From Desulfuromonadales bacterium (GTDB taxonomy: Bacteria; Desulfobacterota; Desulfuromonadia; Desulfuromonadales; BM103): DNA of 9,391 bases. The stretch is from the NCBI GenBank assembly GCA_029859485.1, contig JAOUDB010000070.1, positions 1 to 9,391 of the forward strand. The letters are read 5' to 3'. Of the stretch, positions 7,131 to 9,391 are shown in pieces. Position 1 is the first letter of the stretch, and the number at the start of each line of letters is the position of its first letter. A model generated the notes under the pieces. That model was not told where the DNA came from. It ran no database searches and was given only the letters and a program-made list of their open reading frames with translations. The position numbers and the translations under genes were made by a program.

Positions 7131-7553
7131 ATGCGCATGTCAACAAAAGCTCAATACGCAGTCAGGGCCATGGTTAACCTGAACCTGCATTCAGAAGGCC
7201 AGCCTGTCTCTTTGCGTGATATTTCACTACGTGAAAGTATTTCCCTGACTTATCTTGAACAACTTTTCGTCAAACTTCGCCGCGGCCAGATCGTCAAGAG
7301 TGTTCGTGGCCCAGGGGGTGGTTACCTGCTGGCTCGACCGGCGAAGGACATTCAGGTCGATGAAATCATTGACAGTGTCGAGGAATCCCTGGTGCCGGTG
7401 TCCTGCATGGACAAGCAAAAAGGTTGTGCCTGTGATGAACAGTGCGTCACTCACAACGTCTGGCACGGCCTCGGTGAAAAAATTCGACAATTTCTCTCTT
7501 CGATAACTCTTGATGACCTCACCGCTGAGGCCAAGAGTAAACTAAAACATTGA
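7131..7553 (+). CDS. iscR: Rrf2-family Fe-S-sensing transcriptional regulator, IscR
   Basis: A 140-residue DNA-binding regulator close to E. coli IscR over its first 135 residues. It senses Fe-S status through a [2Fe-2S] cluster and represses isc genes when cluster-loaded. A winged helix occupies about residues 1-75, with ISLTYLEQLFVKLRR as the recognition region and VRGPGGGYLLARP as the wing. Cluster ligands are recognisable as C92, C99, C105 and H108 (E. coli C92, C98, C104, H107); one extra residue lies between the first two, and an additional C101 is present. The tail is shorter than in E. coli. ATG 7131 (MRMSTKAQYAV) aligns exactly with E. coli MRLTSKGRYAV, although the Shine-Dalgarno is weak. 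It sits between cysE and iscS and probably binds the operator at 6225-6249. Confidence 0.94.
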   Translation: MRMSTKAQYAVRAMVNLNLHSEGQPVSLRDISLRESISLTYLEQLFVKLRRGQIVKSVRGPGGGYLLARPAKDIQVDEIIDSVEESLVPVSCMDKQKGCACDEQCVTHNVWHGLGEKIRQFLSSITLDDLTAEAKSKLKH

Positions 7554-7572
7554 AACCCCGGAGGATTGACCG

Positions 7573-8787
7573 TTGAACCAGATTTACTTGGATTATAATG
7601 CCACCTCGCCAGTGAGGCCCGAAGTCCTTGAGGTCATGCTGCCCTTTTATAAGGAACAGTTCGGTAACCCTTCGAGCGTCCATTGGGCGGGTCGGCAAGT
7701 CTCCGGTGCTCTTGAAAAAGCCCGTGAGCAGGTCGCTTCTCTGATCAACGCTTCTCCGGCAGAGATTGTTTTTGTCTCCTGTGGCAGCGAAGGTGACAAC
7801 ATGGCTATTAAGGGGTCTCTTGACCCTCTTAAAGAAAAAGGCAATCACATCATTACCTCTTCGATTGAGCATCCAGCAGTTCTGGAGACTTGCCAGGCTC
7901 TGGAAAAGGATGGCTACGATGTGACCTATCTGCCGGTCAGTAAAGACGGACAGCTCGATCTGGCCGATCTTGAAAAGGCGATTACCGACAAGACCATTCT
8001 GATCTCTATCATGTGGGCCAATAACGAAACCGGCAACCTTTACCCGATCGAAGAGATCGGCAGAATCGCCAAAAAGTACAATATTCGATTCCATACCGAC
8101 GCGGTGCAAGCGGTCGGCAAGATCCCTGTTGATGTGCAGAAAGCCAATGTAGATCTTCTGGTCATCTCGGGACACAAGATCGGAGCCCCCAAGGGGGTTG
8201 GAGCAATTTATATCCGTCGCGGCACACGTATGAAGAACTTCATGCACGGTGGTCACCAGGAGCGTAACCGTCGCGCTGGAACCCAGAATGTTGCCGGAAT
8301 CGTTGGCCTTGGGAAAGCATGTGAGATGGCTGCTGCTGAACAGGAGGATTATTACAAACGTGTTCGTGCCCTGCGTGATCGACTGGAAGACGGTGTCTTG
8401 AGCCAGGTTCCGGATATCAAGTTGAACGGTACGCCTGATCGTGATGATCGCTTGCCAAACACACTGAATGTCAGCTTTGCCTACATCGAGGGGGAATCTC
8501 TACTGCTCAACCTCGATATGTTTGGTATCGCCGCCTCGTCGGGCTCTGCCTGTACCTCAGGTTCTCTTGAGCCTTCTCACGTTATGGGTGCGATGTGTGT
8601 AGAAGTCACTCTGGCCCATTCGAGCACGCGTTTCAGCCTCGGGCCTGAAACCACCGAAGAAGAAATTGATAAAGTCCTGGAAGTGCTGCCGGCGACAGTG
8701 CAGCGCCTCCGCGATATGAGCCCGTTATACAATTGTGGAAGAACTGCCGAAGGTTGCGAGACCTGTGAAACGGTACGCAGAATCTAA
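7573..8787 (+). CDS. iscS: Cysteine desulfurase, IscS/NifS type
   Basis: A 404-residue PLP enzyme that converts cysteine to alanine and holds the sulfur as a persulfide for IscU, MnmA and other acceptors. The start is TTG 7573, supported by CGGAGGA (7559-7565) about 8 bp upstream and the canonical N-terminus NQIYLDYNATSPV. Landmarks are EHPAV (H100), WANNETGNLYPI, HTDAVQAVGKI, the PLP lysine K202 in SGHKIGAPKGVGA, RAGTQNVAGIVGL, and the active-site C327 in the long class I loop SSGSACTSGSLEPSHVMGAM. The loop and the following SSTRFSLGPETTEEEIDKVLEVLP segment look closer to NifS than to E. coli IscS. Oddly, the C-terminus carries three cysteines (C388, C395, C398). It lies 19 bp after iscR and 37 bp before iscU. 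A dedicated nitrogenase role is unlikely because no nif genes are present. Confidence 0.96.
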   Translation: MNQIYLDYNATSPVRPEVLEVMLPFYKEQFGNPSSVHWAGRQVSGALEKAREQVASLINASPAEIVFVSCGSEGDNMAIKGSLDPLKEKGNHIITSSIEHPAVLETCQALEKDGYDVTYLPVSKDGQLDLADLEKAITDKTILISIMWANNETGNLYPIEEIGRIAKKYNIRFHTDAVQAVGKIPVDVQKANVDLLVISGHKIGAPKGVGAIYIRRGTRMKNFMHGGHQERNRRAGTQNVAGIVGLGKACEMAAAEQEDYYKRVRALRDRLEDGVLSQVPDIKLNGTPDRDDRLPNTLNVSFAYIEGESLLLNLDMFGIAASSGSACTSGSLEPSHVMGAMCVEVTLAHSSTRFSLGPETTEEEIDKVLEVLPATVQRLRDMSPLYNCGRTAEGCETCETVRRI

Positions 8788-8824
8788 TCAGACTATTATC
8801 ACGATTTATTGAAGGAGAAAATAT

Positions 8825-9193
8825 ATGTACACAGATAAAGTTATGGATCACTTCACCAACCCGCGTAACGTGGGTGAGATCGAAAATGCCAACGGGGTTG
8901 GGGAGGTTGGTAACGCTTCCTGTGGCGACATTATGAAGATCTTTCTCAAGGTTGAAGATAATATTATCCAAGACGTCAAGTTCAAGACCTTTGGTTGCGG
9001 TGCAGCCATTGCTACCTCCTCGATGGTGACGGAGATGGCGATCGGCAAGACCATTGACGAGGCTCTTGAACTGAGCAACCAGGCTGTAGCAGAGGCTCTC
9101 GATGGTCTCCCTGCACAGAAGATGCATTGCTCTAACCTGGCCGCTGATGCTTTGCACGAAGCGATAAAAAACTACAAAGCCGAGAATGGTTAA
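8825..9193 (+). CDS. iscU: Fe-S cluster assembly scaffold IscU (NifU N-terminal type)
   Basis: A 122-residue scaffold that receives iron and IscS-derived sulfur, assembles a cluster and hands it to client proteins. The start is ATG 8825 with AAGGAG (8812-8817) upstream. The three conserved cysteines are C33 (NASCGD), C58 (FGCGAA) and C102 (MHCSNLAAD), with D35 and H101 also in place, so all active-site residues of the family are present. The protein ends shortly after the IscU domain; the middle [2Fe-2S] and C-terminal Nfu domains of full NifU are missing, which makes it IscU rather than NifU. The HscA-recognition motif, LPPVK in E. coli, reads LPAQK here (95-99). No iscA, hscB, hscA or fdx follows; a probable terminator and mnmA come next. 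Confidence 0.96.
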   Translation: MYTDKVMDHFTNPRNVGEIENANGVGEVGNASCGDIMKIFLKVEDNIIQDVKFKTFGCGAAIATSSMVTEMAIGKTIDEALELSNQAVAEALDGLPAQKMHCSNLAADALHEAIKNYKAENG

Positions 9194-9225
9194 ACATTAA
9201 TACCTCAGGTACTACATGAAATAAT

Positions 9226-9264
9226 GAGGGCGGCTCTTGAAAGGGTCGCTCTTGTTGTTTTGTC
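9226..9264 (+). terminator. Probable intrinsic terminator after iscU
   Basis: GAGGGCGGCTC (9226-9236) can pair along its whole length with GGGTCGCTCTT (9243-9253), including four G-U wobble pairs, around the loop TTGAAA. A T-rich tail (GTTGTTTTGTC) follows. It would end the cysE-iscU transcript. The wobble pairs and interrupted T run keep confidence moderate. Confidence 0.5.
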
Positions 9265-9290
9265 TGTCAGATGTCAGTGATAAGGGGTAG

Positions 9291-9320
9291 CCCAGAACCC
9301 AGAACCCAGAACCCAGAACC
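9291..9320 (+). repeat. Heptanucleotide tandem repeat (CCCAGAA, 4.3 copies) upstream of mnmA
   Basis: Four perfect copies of CCCAGAA (9291-9297, 9298-9304, 9305-9311, 9312-9318) plus CC fill 30 bp, ending 19 bp before the mnmA start codon. The tract is intergenic. Perfect short tandem repeats are prone to slippage, so copy number may vary among strains and alter spacing of expression signals. Confidence 0.9.
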
Positions 9321-9339
9321 TTTATGATATATTGCTCCT

Positions 9340-9391
9340 ATGATTGAGCCAGGTAAAAAAGTTGTCGTTGCCATGAGTGGTGGTGTTGATT
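9340..9391 (+). CDS. mnmA: tRNA-specific 2-thiouridylase MnmA, N-terminus (3' truncated by window)
   Basis: Only 17 codons are visible: MIEPGKKVVVAMSGGVD. The hydrophobic strand followed by SGGVD (residues 13-17) is the ATP-binding PP-loop of the adenylating sulfurtransferases, and the VVVAMSGGVD form together with placement after iscS-iscU points to MnmA (TrmU). MnmA installs sulfur at uridine 34 of tRNA for Lys, Glu and Gln, ultimately from IscS. ThiI, TtcA, argininosuccinate synthase and GuaA are other PP-loop proteins but fit this N-terminus or context less well. ATG 9340 is the only good start, since an in-frame TGA lies at 9325-9327. There is no Shine-Dalgarno. TATGAT at 9323-9328 could be a -10, which would make the message nearly leaderless. 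Confidence 0.8.
   Translation, partial: MIEPGKKVVVAMSGGVD

Noticed and set aside
7519..8256. A 245-codon open frame on the minus strand opposite iscS and the end of iscR.
   Set aside because: It is antisense to a well-conserved cysteine desulfurase, shows no recognisable domain and has no convincing ribosome site; it is a codon-bias shadow.
7573..9193. Reading of the iscS-iscU pair as a nitrogenase nifS-nifU pair.
   Set aside because: The scaffold lacks the middle and C-terminal NifU domains, no nif genes are present, and an iscR with an IscR-like operator heads the cluster.
9201..9211. Small inverted repeat TACCTCAGGTA just after iscU.
   Set aside because: It has only 5-bp arms, no T run and no match to a known operator; chance is likely.
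9291..9320. Heptad tract considered as a CRISPR remnant or telomere-like repeat.
   Set aside because: Units are 7 bp with no spacers and only four copies; it is a simple tandem repeat.

Overview
The window reads as ordinary, densely packed chromosome from a Gram-negative anaerobe of the Desulfuromonadales/Geobacterales type (Geobacter, Desulfuromonas, Pelobacter relatives). That placement is an inference from gene content and order: a DUF512 radical-SAM protein, lrgAB, a FumA-type iron-sulfur fumarase, and a cysE-iscR-iscS-iscU-mnmA cluster with a NifS/NifU-like flavour. No rRNA, tRNA, CRISPR array, phage or insertion sequence was seen. Intergenic gaps are all under 300 bp.

Layout. (1) Bases 1-799: 3' part of a DUF512/radical-SAM gene. 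(2) 898-2730: a tight three-gene unit on the + strand, made of a protein of seven perfect-register TPRs followed 2 bp later by lrgA and, overlapping by 8 bp, lrgB. It ends at a strong bidirectional terminator (2767-2802) shared with the convergent fumarase. (3) 2820-4442, minus strand: class I [4Fe-4S] fumarase. (4) 4443-4702: divergent control region with a sigma70-type promoter for fumarase whose spacer holds a perfect 14-bp palindrome, and a separate promoter for ilvA. (5) 4703-6211: biosynthetic threonine dehydratase with two ACT-like regulatory domains. (6) 6229-9193: a promoter overlapped by a very good IscR type-1-like operator, a leader with a terminator-like hairpin, then cysE, iscR, iscS and iscU. 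(7) 9194-9391: a probable terminator, a heptanucleotide tandem repeat, and the first 17 codons of mnmA.

How the genes work together. The last block is a coherent sulfur-flow module. CysE activates serine for cysteine synthesis. IscS takes sulfur from cysteine. IscU is the Fe-S scaffold that receives it. MnmA receives IscS-derived sulfur (by relay in known systems) for tRNA 2-thiouridine. IscR, an Fe-S-sensing Rrf2 regulator, probably represses the whole unit from the operator in front of cysE, so cysteine precursor supply would be tied to cluster demand. No iscA, hscB, hscA or fdx appears between iscU and mnmA.

Nothing here is an obviously new system. The points most worth a second look are the IscR-like operator placed before cysE, the terminator-like hairpin in the cysE leader, the histone-H1-like Lys/Ala/Thr tail on CysE, the cysteine-bearing C-terminus of IscS, the palindrome in the fumarase promoter, and the heptad repeat just upstream of mnmA.
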